From positions 1,321,113 to 1,385,112 of the forward strand of contig JALRME010000008.1 in assembly GCA_026120035.1 (NCBI GenBank): a DNA stretch of 64,000 nt, read 5' to 3'. Position 1 is the stretch's first letter, and each line of letters begins with the position of its first letter. The stretch is from Coleophoma eucalyptorum. Taxonomy: Eukaryota > Ascomycota > Leotiomycetes > Helotiales > Dermateaceae. Both the position numbers and the translations under genes were made by a program. Under the pieces are notes generated by a model. That model was not told where the DNA came from. It saw nothing but the letters and a program-made list of their open reading frames with translations, and did no database searches. Positions 11,188 through 21,611 of the stretch are shown piece by piece.

Positions 11188-12945
11188 ATGACCCGAACCA
11201 AATTGATTGATATGGATTCGGGCGCGCTCGAGGTATATGCTGTAGATACAATGCCGCCTTATCTCGCCGCCTCTCATGCGTGGTCTGATAGCATGTTTGG
11301 GATTAATACTGAATATAAACACTCTCTGGGCGGTATCATGATCCAAAACTCAGTCCGCTCTCGCTTTCCTGACATTACCTATTGCTGGGTCGACACAATC
11401 TGCATCGACCAGGACGACGAGGAGGATAAGAAACGCCAGATACCTCTCATGGGCGACATTTACGGAAATGCGCACGCAGTCGTCATTGTCACCACCTGTG
11501 AATTTCGTATCACACAAGCTTACCTGGACCAACTCACCAAAGACTTGGATGAGGCAGTTGCGATATCCCAGACTGAAGAGTATACAAGCTGGTTCTCACA
11601 GCGCTGGATAGTTGGCGAGGGGCGACAGAAGATTGTCGAAGGGATGGACTGCCTCGAGTTGTTTACAAGAACGCGCTGGGCTGATCGTATTTGGACGCTG
11701 CAGGAATATATTCTCGCTCGGCAGATTGTGTGGGTTGGCAAGGGTGGCGTGTGTCTACAAATCGACGACGCACTGTTCACAGCATTGCCAGATTTATGCG
11801 ATGTATTTGATATCAAAGAGGCAATCGGTGGAAAATATTCCAAGATCTACGAATTCTACATGGGTATGGTCGGTGCTAGGGCGAAAAGGATTGAACCCAC
11901 GCGGGTTATGGAACTTCTGGGAAATCGCACGGCTTCTTTCCCTGATGATGAGATCTATGGCGCAATGGCAGCATCAGGGGTGATCATACCGCCTGGAGTG
12001 GTGTCAGGTCAAGACAATGTCTGGGGGCTTTGGTGGGAAGAAGCCATCCGTCAAGGTCATCACCGCTGGCTCTTCCTTCCCCCAGTCCCTCACAAGCGAT
12101 CTACTTCACCTGAGCATAGAGGCTCAAACTGTATAATGCCAGATTTCAGGATCCGCCACAAAGCCTCACAGAATTCAGGACTGAATACAGTCCATATCAA
12201 AAACGGCCATGTCGCCATATTAGACGGGTGTTTGAAAGCTACTGGCCGTTGGTCAGGTTCCTGTCGTGTGGTCCAGCGCCTAGGAAAAGTCCATGAAGAC
12301 AGTCAGGGTAGACTACATCGAAATATTACCCTCATGCTTTTTGCTAGAGGATCATCAAAATTCGCCCTGAGGCTTGTTACAGCTTTCAGTGGAGGCAGAT
12401 ACTCTTTAAAGCAGAGTCTGGCAATTGCTAATGTACTGCATGCGAACTACTCGCGCGCTAGAGCAGCTGTAAAGGTTCGAAAGGAGCAAAAGATGACTCT
12501 ACGAAGACAGACAGAATACCAGAGCATCATCTGGGCGGATTTCGTACAGCTGATAATGGGTCAAATGATTCCAATGAATGATGGAACAGCCTACCTTGCT
12601 CAGGTTCAAAATGGACTGAAATCAACCGATGTAATCATCGTGGTAGACAATAAACAACCACTCCATAGGCTTCATGCTCTCGATTTTGGAGTCCAAACTG
12701 AGAGCCACAGAACCCCTTTCATGATTGTTGCTGCGCCAAAAGTACATGGTGGCTTTCCCAGCCGCAGTACCATGAAACGTGGACATAAATCTCTCCATAA
12801 AATTGGCATGTCTCTGCCCACTATGGTTTGTAAGGATGTGGTCAAAGCACATGCCTATGGGTGTCATATTGTACCAAAAACTCCTAGGTCCTTCCAGATT
12901 GGTGGAAAAGCTTGCTGGTTTTGCTCGACACCATCACCTGACTAA
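11188..12945 (+). CDS. HET-domain protein
   Basis: A single exon of 585 aa from the ATG at 11188; the frame itself opens 21 nt earlier without an ATG. It begins MTRTKLIDMDSGAL, the usual HET opening in which a short N-terminal strand precedes the domain. Family motifs are ASHAWSD (the SHTWG position), WVDTICIDQDDEEDKKRQI, MGDIYGNAHAVVIV and RTRWADRIWTLQEYILA. The HET domain covers roughly residues 25-190. The remainder has no motif I recognise. The role would be non-self recognition or incompatibility signalling in the cytosol. Confidence 0.88.
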   Translation: MTRTKLIDMDSGALEVYAVDTMPPYLAASHAWSDSMFGINTEYKHSLGGIMIQNSVRSRFPDITYCWVDTICIDQDDEEDKKRQIPLMGDIYGNAHAVVIVTTCEFRITQAYLDQLTKDLDEAVAISQTEEYTSWFSQRWIVGEGRQKIVEGMDCLELFTRTRWADRIWTLQEYILARQIVWVGKGGVCLQIDDALFTALPDLCDVFDIKEAIGGKYSKIYEFYMGMVGARAKRIEPTRVMELLGNRTASFPDDEIYGAMAASGVIIPPGVVSGQDNVWGLWWEEAIRQGHHRWLFLPPVPHKRSTSPEHRGSNCIMPDFRIRHKASQNSGLNTVHIKNGHVAILDGCLKATGRWSGSCRVVQRLGKVHEDSQGRLHRNITLMLFARGSSKFALRLVTAFSGGRYSLKQSLAIANVLHANYSRARAAVKVRKEQKMTLRRQTEYQSIIWADFVQLIMGQMIPMNDGTAYLAQVQNGLKSTDVIIVVDNKQPLHRLHALDFGVQTESHRTPFMIVAAPKVHGGFPSRSTMKRGHKSLHKIGMSLPTMVCKDVVKAHAYGCHIVPKTPRSFQIGGKACWFCSTPSPD

Positions 12946-13359
12946 ATTTAATTGCATTAAATTAGTGGAGTTTTTAACAGTCGCTTGTAAGTAACTTCTA
13001 TGTGTGTCAAGACATAGTTGCACTCCTAGATATACTCGACATTCAGGATTGTCTAAACAAGAAACACAGAATAATAGCGCCTACATGCGGCGAGGTTTAT
13101 TATTTTTCAGGCATCCGGGGCAGAAGATGGGCATGTTACTCCATCCGTTACAATTAGTTACTATAATTAGATAGCCTGGATATAACAAAGATCCTTCCTA
13201 TTCTTACATAGAGTAAAGGTAGTATAAACCTTAATTACTGTCAAACCGTAGTGCCTAAAGCTCATTCCTAATTATATTCGAAATTGTATGACTCTTAAAT
13301 ATCCAATGTGAAGTTGCAATGTGAATTCGCCGCCTGGCTTTAAAGCTATAAGTTCAAGT
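12946..13359. other. Convergent spacer
   Basis: AT-rich spacer between the 3' ends of the HET gene and the minus-strand stalk protein gene. Nothing recognised. Confidence 0.4.
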
Positions 13360-14132
13360 TTACACCTCGTCTGCTACTCGGTGCCTCCGTGATAGGAACA
13401 AATATATGCCAATAAGCCATCCAACGATCACAAGCACCCCGAACACAATGCCAAGAATTGCAGGAACAGAAAGGTGTGTGGATAGTCCTGAACCTGTACC
13501 AGCACCCGATGTATTTGTTGAAGTTGCGGTTGGCAAAGCATTGGTTGTGCTAGAAGCCAGAGTGCTGGAAGCCCGGGTGCTGGTCGTGGATCCGAGATAA
13601 GTGATAAGGCTTGGAAGGTCAATTTCACTGATGAACGTTTGGCAGGCGCCAATATTCTACCATTCATCAGACTGCTGACTATTGTTTGATGCTTATAAAG
13701 GACGGGGAGATTACTGACAGTTTGTGTCGCACAAAATTCCACAAGCCGGAGCTGCCCAACTGCACCGATGCGGTTGTCCATGCTCTGAAGTATTACGCTC
13801 TGCTTGCTTGCTGCTGCTGATGCCTGAGAGCTAGCCGCTAGCATTGCACTGAGCATCGAGCTCGACGATGCATCATTGCCGCTGTTACCAATAAGAGTGA
13901 CATTATAAGATAATGGTGCCCAGATGCCGAACACTATTGCAGCGGCAAGGACGGCAATGTTCAGTGCCCACTTGCAAAATGTTTCGATTCGTTTGCCTAG
14001 CTGGTCGTCATTGCGACTCGGAGGGCTTTGTTCGGGTAGGTCAGCAGAAGTGGGGATGGGTTTCGCTATCGCCGTCTTCAATTGCCCCTCGTCGACTCCT
14101 CGATTTGCAGCATTATTGGTTTCAGGTGTCAT
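13360..14132 (-). CDS. Two-TM membrane protein with Ser/Thr-rich stalk, unknown function
   Basis: Two exons, complement of 13719-14132 and 13360-13656, give 236 aa. The 62-nt intron begins GTCAGT and ends GGTAG. Splicing replaces an implausible frame with NIGACQTFISEIDLPSL, a Ser/Thr/Ala-rich stretch (about residues 155-185) and a second hydrophobic helix. TM1 (ALNIAVLAAAIVFGIWAPL) lies near residue 60 after a polar N-terminus. TM2 (PAILGIVFGVLVIVGWLIGI) is followed by a short basic tail, SRRHRVADEV. Topology is probably N-in, a mucin-like extracellular loop, then C-in. Two cysteines flank the splice site and may form a disulfide. I do not recognise the family; a sensor-like or wall-associated role is only a guess from architecture. 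Confidence 0.72.
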
Positions 14133-15985
14133 TTTTCATTGAATAATGAGTTCTTCAATATCACCACAATGAGGCGCGATCGATGTTCTGTGAGGCTGAA
14201 ATAGCATTTCAGAACTTGCTTACTAAGCTTACCATGAGAGCGCGTTGTTATTTTACCTAAATACCACCCTAGCGAGTAGCCCACTTCATCATCTAAATTA
14301 TATTTCTTCAACTTTTTTACGCGCTAGCGATATCATCTACGTTAAACGAAAAGTTTACATTGCCCCCATTTAAAGATATCGAACGTATCCATGAATGAAG
14401 TACAAACAAACCCATACAAATCTATAATATCCTTCGATCTAGAACGGAGTTAGAGAAGAAATTCAATACAAGTTTATCATTTTATTATGGTGTATAAGTT
14501 CTATACCAAAGAAGAGTTTAACCCGCAGGATTTTTACTATCTTTGAATTCCGTGCGTGGGAGGCCGCCTATCTTAATCATAAAGGCTATTCTGCCAATAA
14601 TAGACTTGGACTCTAGAGTGGTCTCCAGCAGAAGCCAAGGTGGATGACTTATAAGTACAAGTTCCATTCTATTCAATTATTTTATGACCACAAAATTGGT
14701 TACTCTTTTACTTCATATTAAATCTAGCTTACTGTCAATCATATTCATTCCTCCCCCCCCACCCTCCTTCCCCTCCCACCTTGGCATCAACGCAATGTCT
14801 TCCCCAGACAAACATCATGCCCACCAATCTCGAAAGTATATTTTCATCATTGCTTTTCGATATAACTAATTAACATCCGACTTAGATCATCAAAGTACAC
14901 GTGAAAAATGCACTGTTCGTATGCGCTCGAGAAAAGATTTAGATTATCTACGTCCAAAAGAGTGCAAACTCCTAAACCAAGTTTTCGCCAGGAATCAACC
15001 TATGGAGCCATAAGTCCAGAGGATTTTCAATTGCCAAAAGATCATTCCCTGCTAACTTCAGAGCATCACATCGACAACTTCACAATTACCACCTTAGATG
15101 ACAAGTTCGATTTTCAACAGTGCAGCACTATTAATTTTCCGGGCATTGCGAGCTTCGGTATATGTGTATCGCCCTATTCTTGTAGTCTGCGGTGACTTTG
15201 AGCTGTATGGAACCCTGTACATATTAAACCATTATATATAGCTAATACCAACTTTCATCAGCTGTGAGTTTTAATTATACACCCTAGGCTGTTGGATTTG
15301 GAGGCCTCACTCACATACATCTGCAGGGATAGAATAAGATTCTGACCTCATATTGTACCTAAGGAGTCCGAGCCTTAGAAGCCACCCATTATTACCAATA
15401 TTATACAAATATGTTATATCTAGGAGCTCGGAGCCTGGAGGCTACTCATTATCGCCGCATTATACGAGTATATACATTACCAATGTCAGAACCTTGGAGA
15501 CCACCCATTACTACCTTACTATACGAGTATATGTTGTAGGTGGTGGAGCTTTGGAGGCCATCCAACCACAGCTTCATCTGTGTTAACTGTCTCTGTATCT
15601 ACCTAGTGCATGCATATTTTATTCCCGGACATATATTTAGGACAAGACATCATCAAAATTTGATCTCTTTCAAACTCATCACTTCAAGAAACGACTGCGT
15701 TAATTCATTGTTCGTGCATCTGGACTTGTCGTGATCGACTACGGCCCTCCAACCCCCCCCCCCCCCAGGCTCATATCCGTGTTCTAGCGGGGATAAGTTT
15801 GTACCTACACTTATCCCCACCATCCTCAGCCTTTTCTCCATCAATACTTTTCTTGAGTGACATCTTTACATCGGGATTTGGATGTGGAGTCTTGGGAGGA
15901 AAAGATAAAATAAGGTCATACACACTTAAGTTCAAGTAAAGGACATTTTAGATCATGTCCTTGCCTCAACTGTAGCTAGTCAAAA
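14133..15985. other. Gene-poor region with low-complexity and repeat DNA
   Basis: Contains a pyrimidine-rich tract near 14750-14790, the roughly 60-bp minisatellite at 15361-15570 and a C homopolymer of about 14 nt near 15755. A 95-codon frame at 14908-15195 has no recognisable domain and is not called. Confidence 0.5.
15361..15570. repeat. Degenerate minisatellite, about 60-bp period
   Basis: Three to four imperfect copies of a unit recognisable by GGAG..CGGAGCCTGGAG, a CATTA box at about 15386, 15447 and 15506, and a TATACGAGTATAT box. Spacing between equivalent boxes is 59-61 bp. Copies differ by scattered substitutions, so the array is old. Confidence 0.7.
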
Positions 15986-15989
15986 AGAT

Positions 15990-17115
15990 TAGACTTACTC
16001 ATCATTGTAACTAAAAAGCACGCATGTTGCCCTACAAGTCGCCTCAGTCATGCCCCAACCATTACTTATCGTAACGCCAAATCTGTCCGTAATGGAATTT
16101 TGAAGTACTTTGGATAGAGATGCTGTGCTGCACAGTATATACTTCACACTGCTGAGGTCATATCTTGAGGTCTCCGGCCGTTTGCTCAGCATCACGAGTA
16201 TTGGTAGAGCAGTTTGTAGACGCAAAATCTTGTATTTTTCGACCATCTATAGGAAAATTTCGAACGAGAATAGATTGGAACGTTGAGTTTAACAGCCATG
16301 ACCGTATACTATAGTTGATCATACGCATGATATAACAGAGGAATGCCGACCGATCTTTCAGGGCAGTGATTAGGAGGACTATAGTCTTATTTAGTGAATG
16401 TCATTCTTATAAATTGCTGGTATTAGTGATAATGTTGAAATGGCTAATATATACTCCTTTCAGTAGTCTAGTAGTTGTAGATAAGTAGTTTACCGTGGTG
16501 ATAAATTTTATTGTTGAATCCGTTCCGGTCATCAGATTCTAATAGCGCTTTTCAGCTTTTTCGACAGTTCATAGAAACTGTCTCCAAACTTGAAAAGCCC
16601 TTTCTGGACAGTTCAGTCATTGTTGGAATTGAAGAATACGGCTCAGTGGTATTCTGCAGTCTTTTGCAGTTTGAACTACCGTATTAAGCAGTGTGGGGTG
16701 AGCTAACAGGATTTGGGTGCTGGTGTTTCATAACTAATTGTTTAGTTCTTCCCAGGTGTATTATCAGCTACCAACAAAATTTGTTTCAATGGCATGCTGT
16801 TACCTTGAAATTTGTGTACCGGGTTGGAGACACTGAGCACACATCTCAAATCCACTATCCCTAGATATGCCACTAGGACAAAAGTGTGATTTAGGGCGAC
16901 GACCATAACAGGCTCTTGTTCTCACACGCCTAACTTGTCTAGGCCAACGTATAGCCATTCATCCAAATAAGCAGCTGCCTTATAGTCAAAAAAGTTCCTG
17001 GGTCTGCTGCGTCCAGCCATATTGGAATATTAGACACCGCTTCTCCCGGTGGAAATAATTAAGTTAGAACATCAGTCTGCGGTATATCTACTGAGGGTTC
17101 TGTAACACTTTCTTT
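15990..17115 (-). pseudogene. Decayed 4-coumarate-CoA-ligase-like (adenylate-forming) gene
   Basis: Reading the minus strand from about 17110 down to 15990 gives, in order, the landmarks of a fungal 4CL/acyl-CoA synthetase scattered over all three frames. These are an N-terminal block (IPIWLDAADPGTFLTIRQLL), VALNHTFVLVAYLGIVD, TAKDCRIPLSRILQF, a corrupted AMP-binding P-loop (YLSTTTRLLKGVYISHFNII), IPLLYHAYDQL, AVKLNVPIY, and an intact 70-residue piece with LPILVMLSKRPETSRYDLSS and NGWGMTEATC. Several in-frame stops (for example TAG after YDQL and before MVEKYK) and frame changes break it. The C-terminal third, with the ligase hinge and catalytic Lys, was not found. The only surviving open piece is 15995-16246. 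It lost function long ago but has kept its order. Confidence 0.82.
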
Positions 17116-19123
17116 CGTCAGTTACAAGCCTACAACATCAAATATTCCTATTGATCGCTTGCCTGAATCCTTACAGTATTCGGATGAGCTCTGGAAAATC
17201 TGTGGGACTATGGTGCCGTACAGTACAGTTGATCTCTATTTCTGTGTGATCAGTGCCTTTACTATGGCAAGTGAGTGAGTATATGGAGAGTCTTATCGAT
17301 TCCCAGTGATGCAATACTTACGGGTGAGTAGGTGACTGGACCGACTATCGGCTCTAATTCTATTCCATGATCTTAGGGTCAGTTTACACTAGATACGACA
17401 AAAGACTAGTTTTATATTAGCCATTCAGAAAGTGAGAACTTCCTGGCCGTCAGGTACGGAAAAATTGGACAAGGAGCGAATCCTCCACCGCTACAACAAC
17501 ATCCTGGGGACTTAAACGCTTGGGGAAAATAAGAGACCGATGATGCCTCGCGCCGAACGCTATACCCAGACGCTTTATCCATACCTGCCACCAAGAGTCC
17601 GAGAGATCAACATTTAAGCTTTTTCAACGCCTTCAATAGACTTCAGAATTCTTCCGAGAACTTTTTCCCGCCAAGGAAGCCACCTCAAAAATTACATTTT
17701 CGTATTAAGAAGCATCGCCCCGTACTACTGGCATGAGAGGGGATTGTCGTGAGGGAAGAAGTAAATTTTGTGTGCTATTTCCAATTTGGCGAAAGTTTTT
17801 CGGCAGGGCCTTTATAAGTGTTGACCATTGGTGCCTTTCTTTCCGATCTCCCTGTCAAAGCGAGTTTTTTATCCTCTTGCAAGGGGCCATTATGATCTTT
17901 GCAAAACGGCTTTTTCCCTGCTGCATTAGAGGGTAGATGAGTTTCCTTGATATATTCATTAATATCATATTTCTTTGTGGCAGGGGTACCGAAGGGACGA
18001 GGGAATTGTTAATTCGTCCGCACCAGTGAGAAGCATGTGGGCCAAAGAAGAAGAAGATACTGCATGTTGTAATGAACGGACAAGGTACGATGGTATTGAC
18101 AATGTAGAATGGAAGTGAAGACTGTGTGGAATGACTATTTACTTAGGTGCCTGTCGCATGATTACATGACCTTTTGATTTCAACGCTACATATTACATAA
18201 ATATGTTCGTGCATTTCGTGTGTTTCGTATCTAAAGAACAAGGCAAGAAAAAGGTGAATGGGGAGTCTGTAAGGTTAATTACAAAGACTGCTACTAACCT
18301 TACAAAGACTGCTACCTCCTACCTTCTTTTCAACCGCATCAAGTGATCTACATGCATGGAACAGGATGAAAACCGCCCTTCGAAACTACCCTAGACAAGC
18401 CCCTTGGATTCTGATGCTGTAATTGCATGACACCAACTTACTTTATGTAAAGTTTGGGTGTAATAGATAATTATAGATCCTTAGTCAACAATATCGAGAT
18501 GTACTTAAAAGCAAACAAACAAGTGTGAAACCCTAATAATCAGATTCTTGCAGCGTATATATGTATTAAAATTGAATTATCAACCATTCAGAGGCTGCAG
18601 CTGTATAGGCAAAAAGCATTCACATGTAACGATGACTTGGCAGGAGCACTTTTCACCCCTCGCATATTGCCGAAGGCTGACGCAGCTTGCTGCAGCCGAT
18701 CTATACCCAATCAGATAGCTTCTGGGTGTGTGCTATTGTCAGCAATAGCAGCAACAATGCATATCCTATACAGGGAATTCTAGGGATGCGGAAGGTAAAG
18801 TTTGGCACGCTGTATTTGCGCGAATTCTCTCAGCGAAGCGTTCGCCCTCCTCGGTCATCTTCGGTCATCCTCAGTTACTAGCCTGAAAGGGCTCATCCAT
18901 GAAAGCCCATTCCACTGCTATCATATTGGATTCTGATAGGTCAGATAGAATTGCATGCATAAATACATATGAAGGCGAAAGTTCAATTTATAAGGCTTAA
19001 GCAGGGCTTCACTTTCTTAGGCAGGGACTCACCTTTCTTAAGCACGGCCCTCGCCTTTGAAAATCGCTGCCATCTTCTCCATAGTTCCCTTTCATCAAAG
19101 GAAACACTCAACGAGTCGCCGTT
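17116..19123. other. Long intergenic region upstream of the glycosyltransferase
   Basis: No coding sequence recognised. Notable items are a 16-bp direct repeat (TTACAAAGACTGCTAC at about 18278 and 18302), paired TCGGTCAT words near 18850-18870, and a triplicated 21-bp element just upstream of the glycosyltransferase start. Confidence 0.5.
18996..19058 (+). repeat. Three tandem copies of a ~21-bp promoter element
   Basis: Three adjacent imperfect copies of CTTAAGCAGGGCTTCACTTT, CTTAGGCAGGGACTCACCTT and CTTAAGCACGGCCCTCGCCT occupy about 18996-19058. They end some 65 bp before the start codon of the glycosyltransferase. Position suggests a leader or promoter-proximal element; no known binding motif is evident. 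Confidence 0.6.
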
Positions 19124-20772
19124 ATGATGAGTTCCAGCAGCGATACAGAAACCTCACCTATGTACTCTGAAGTCAAGACGCCGCCCTTGGGCCAATCCAT
19201 ACTTTTCCTCACAAATGAGGAATATGGACAGACAAATGTGATGTATGCTGTCATATATGAGCTTCTTACTCAACACGATGTCAAAATCCACGTTGCCTCG
19301 TGGGACAAATTCCTTAGCCGATTCGACTTTCTCCAAAAAGTCGCACGGGAGAACTATCCCTCCAAGAAACTTATCCCAATCGAGCTTCATCCTCTACCGT
19401 CACAGTCTATGATTTCAGAATTCATGACTCGCACCCGCAAAACTCAGGCCGGCCTCCGCCATGCTCCAGGCTTTCGAGGCATGGGGTATTACAGAGATTT
19501 CGCACCAAGAGTACTCGCCGCCCACGATATTCCAGACTATATGAGCATATATTCGGAGACAGAACGTATCATAGAGGAGATAGAACCTACACTTAGTGTT
19601 TTGGATCCCTTCTTGTCATCATCGATCGACTATGTTAAAAAGTCCCGTCGAAAGTATGTTATTCTAGCGCCAGTCTCGCCTGCCGCCTATGTGGTTCCTT
19701 CAATGTCTTTTTTTCAGATGTTATGTAAATATCCTTCGTTAGTATTCTACCTAAACCTCCTATATCCGTACCAGCTGTTAATAGTCTGAGTAGACAAGCC
19801 TCAGGAAATCCATTTCCGCTTCCATGGACCAAGATCCCAGAAAATATATGGACCATACTTAATATCATGTACATTGTCTTGTGTAACCCAGAGATTAAGG
19901 AACTTGGTAGAGTCCGCCGGGAACACGGCCTCACTTGGCCCCTGCCAATATTTGACACCCTTCAAAAAGACGTACCCCTCATCTGTCCCTCACTTCCTGA
20001 GATTGATTACCCGATGCCTTGGCCATCGGAGCTAGAATTCGTCGGGCCTATAGTCACTCCATACAGGTCTCCCAAAGAAGAAGATCCTGAGCTTTGGGAC
20101 TGGTTGCAACAAGGCCCCACTGTAGTCGTTTGTCTAGGCACACATGCTCTATTTAAACATAATATGATCATGGAAATGGCAAAGGGGCTACATATGCTGC
20201 TTGCGGAGAGTCCTAAGGTTCAGGTTCTATGGAAACTGAGAAAAGACAAGGACTTCGACGAAAGCGCTACTCTGCCATTGATCTCCGAAATTGAGTCTGG
20301 GCGCGTGAGACTGACTGAATGGCTAAAATGTGATCTAGCGGCCATCTTACAGACTGGAAATGTCATATGCGCAGTGCATCATGGAGGAGCAAACTCTTTT
20401 TTCGAGACCACTTGGTAATCCTCTCTTAATATAGCCCGATGGCTTATTGTTTGCGCAAATGCTAATTATTACATCATTAGGGCGGGTGTTCCGCAGATCA
20501 TTGTGGCTCAATGGTATGACACATATGATTATGCTGCCAAGGCTGAGTATCTAGGTATTGGTGTATATGGCAATAAAACCTGCGCACCTGACTTGTACGG
20601 GAAAGAGTTTGCAGAAGCTTTAGTGTTGTGTACCGGGAGCTCTAAAGCTAGCAAGGATATGCAAGAGCGTGCGCATGCTCTTGGAAAGCTTTGTCAAAAG
20701 AGTTCGGGAAGGAAGCTAGCTACGAGAAAGCTTATAGAGATGCTTACAGTGATAGCAACCTCTAAAGCTTAA
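19124..20772 (+). CDS. UDP-glycosyltransferase (UGT, GT1 family)
   Basis: Three exons, 19124-19724, 19775-20414 and 20481-20772, give 510 aa. Intron 1 (50 nt, GTAAAT...CCAG) and intron 2 (66 nt, GTAATC...TTAG) have phases that join the three frames exactly. The N-terminal half starts with a beta-strand-like SILFLTNEEYGQTNVMYAVI, as in the acceptor-binding GT-B domain. The C-terminal donor domain has VVVCLGTHALFK, LWKLRKDKDFD, VRLTEWLKCDLAAIL and the signature AVHHGGANSFFETTWAGVPQ followed by AQWYDTYDYAAKAEYLG, equivalent to the UGT nucleotide-sugar motif. It should transfer a sugar from UDP-sugar to a small lipophilic acceptor. No signal peptide or TM anchor is apparent. Confidence 0.88.
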
Positions 20773-21611
20773 CTTCGTTGCCTAAGCTCAATATACGGAC
20801 GGGGGAAATAAACGGCTGAAGAAATTGGCATCTGAGTGACCTTAACTAGGATATGACATGTACAGATCAAATTTACGGACTTTTGAATATTGTAAAGAAA
20901 TTGCCACGCCCGTTGTAGAGGATGTCTCTTAACTGCATGCTCTTATTGGCGCTTTCTGGTCATCTGTCAAGAGCCAAGTCTTATCCGCCATGTGAGCTAG
21001 CGTCAGCCAGAAATAACTCCCGAGTCTCGGCATGTAGAGAAGACTAGACTAATTGACAGGTCAGAATTGCCTAACACTGCCGTTAGTAGAAGTCATGGAA
21101 TTCATAGGTTAGTGTAGGGTATGTGTCGATTACGCAAGACTTATCAATTACTATACAGTTTCAATCCCGTCTTAGAATAACACTAGTAGTGGCCGGAGGA
21201 GGAGGAGGAGGGGGAGGAGAATGAGAGGAACACCATAGTTCAATACCAATATGAGAAAGAGAAACTGACCGGATTATTGTCGTTGAGTTATATGCCGCGG
21301 TGCATAGCCTGTATTTACAGGCTTCATTCGCCCAACTTACGAGCATCTGGGGCTGTCGCCTCCCCCAATTCTAGGGATGTGATCCCTGCAGCCACTGTAA
21401 CCGAGTTGCTTAGTGATCTCTGCCAATACAGCAACCCGAAACGGCTAGAGTCAGCACGTGATTGGCTCCTTGTAGGCTAAACCATAATTTATGGGTTCAC
21501 CTACCAACGGACCTCATTTCGGATGATTGAATGCAATTTATAGAACTTCTTAATCTCACCGATTTGACAAGCCCTCTGTCAATCCATCTATATTTCAATG
21601 ACTGCCCGGGT
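20773..21611. other. Intergenic region with GGA microsatellite
   Basis: Promoter region of the regulator at 21612. Contains a GGA-rich purine tract at about 21193-21230. No gene recognised. Confidence 0.4.

Noticed and set aside
14908..15195. 95-codon plus-strand frame
   Set aside because: Mildly protein-like but no domain, signal peptide or splice continuation found; left uncalled.
15995..16246. 83-codon frame as a small intact gene
   Set aside because: It is an internal fragment of an adenylate-forming enzyme, and related fragments with stops continue upstream to about 17115.
18065..18200. Weak similarity to the first 200 bases of the window, possibly LTR remnants
   Set aside because: Only short shared words (such as a CACATGAC-like box) could be seen by eye, with no clear ends or target duplication.
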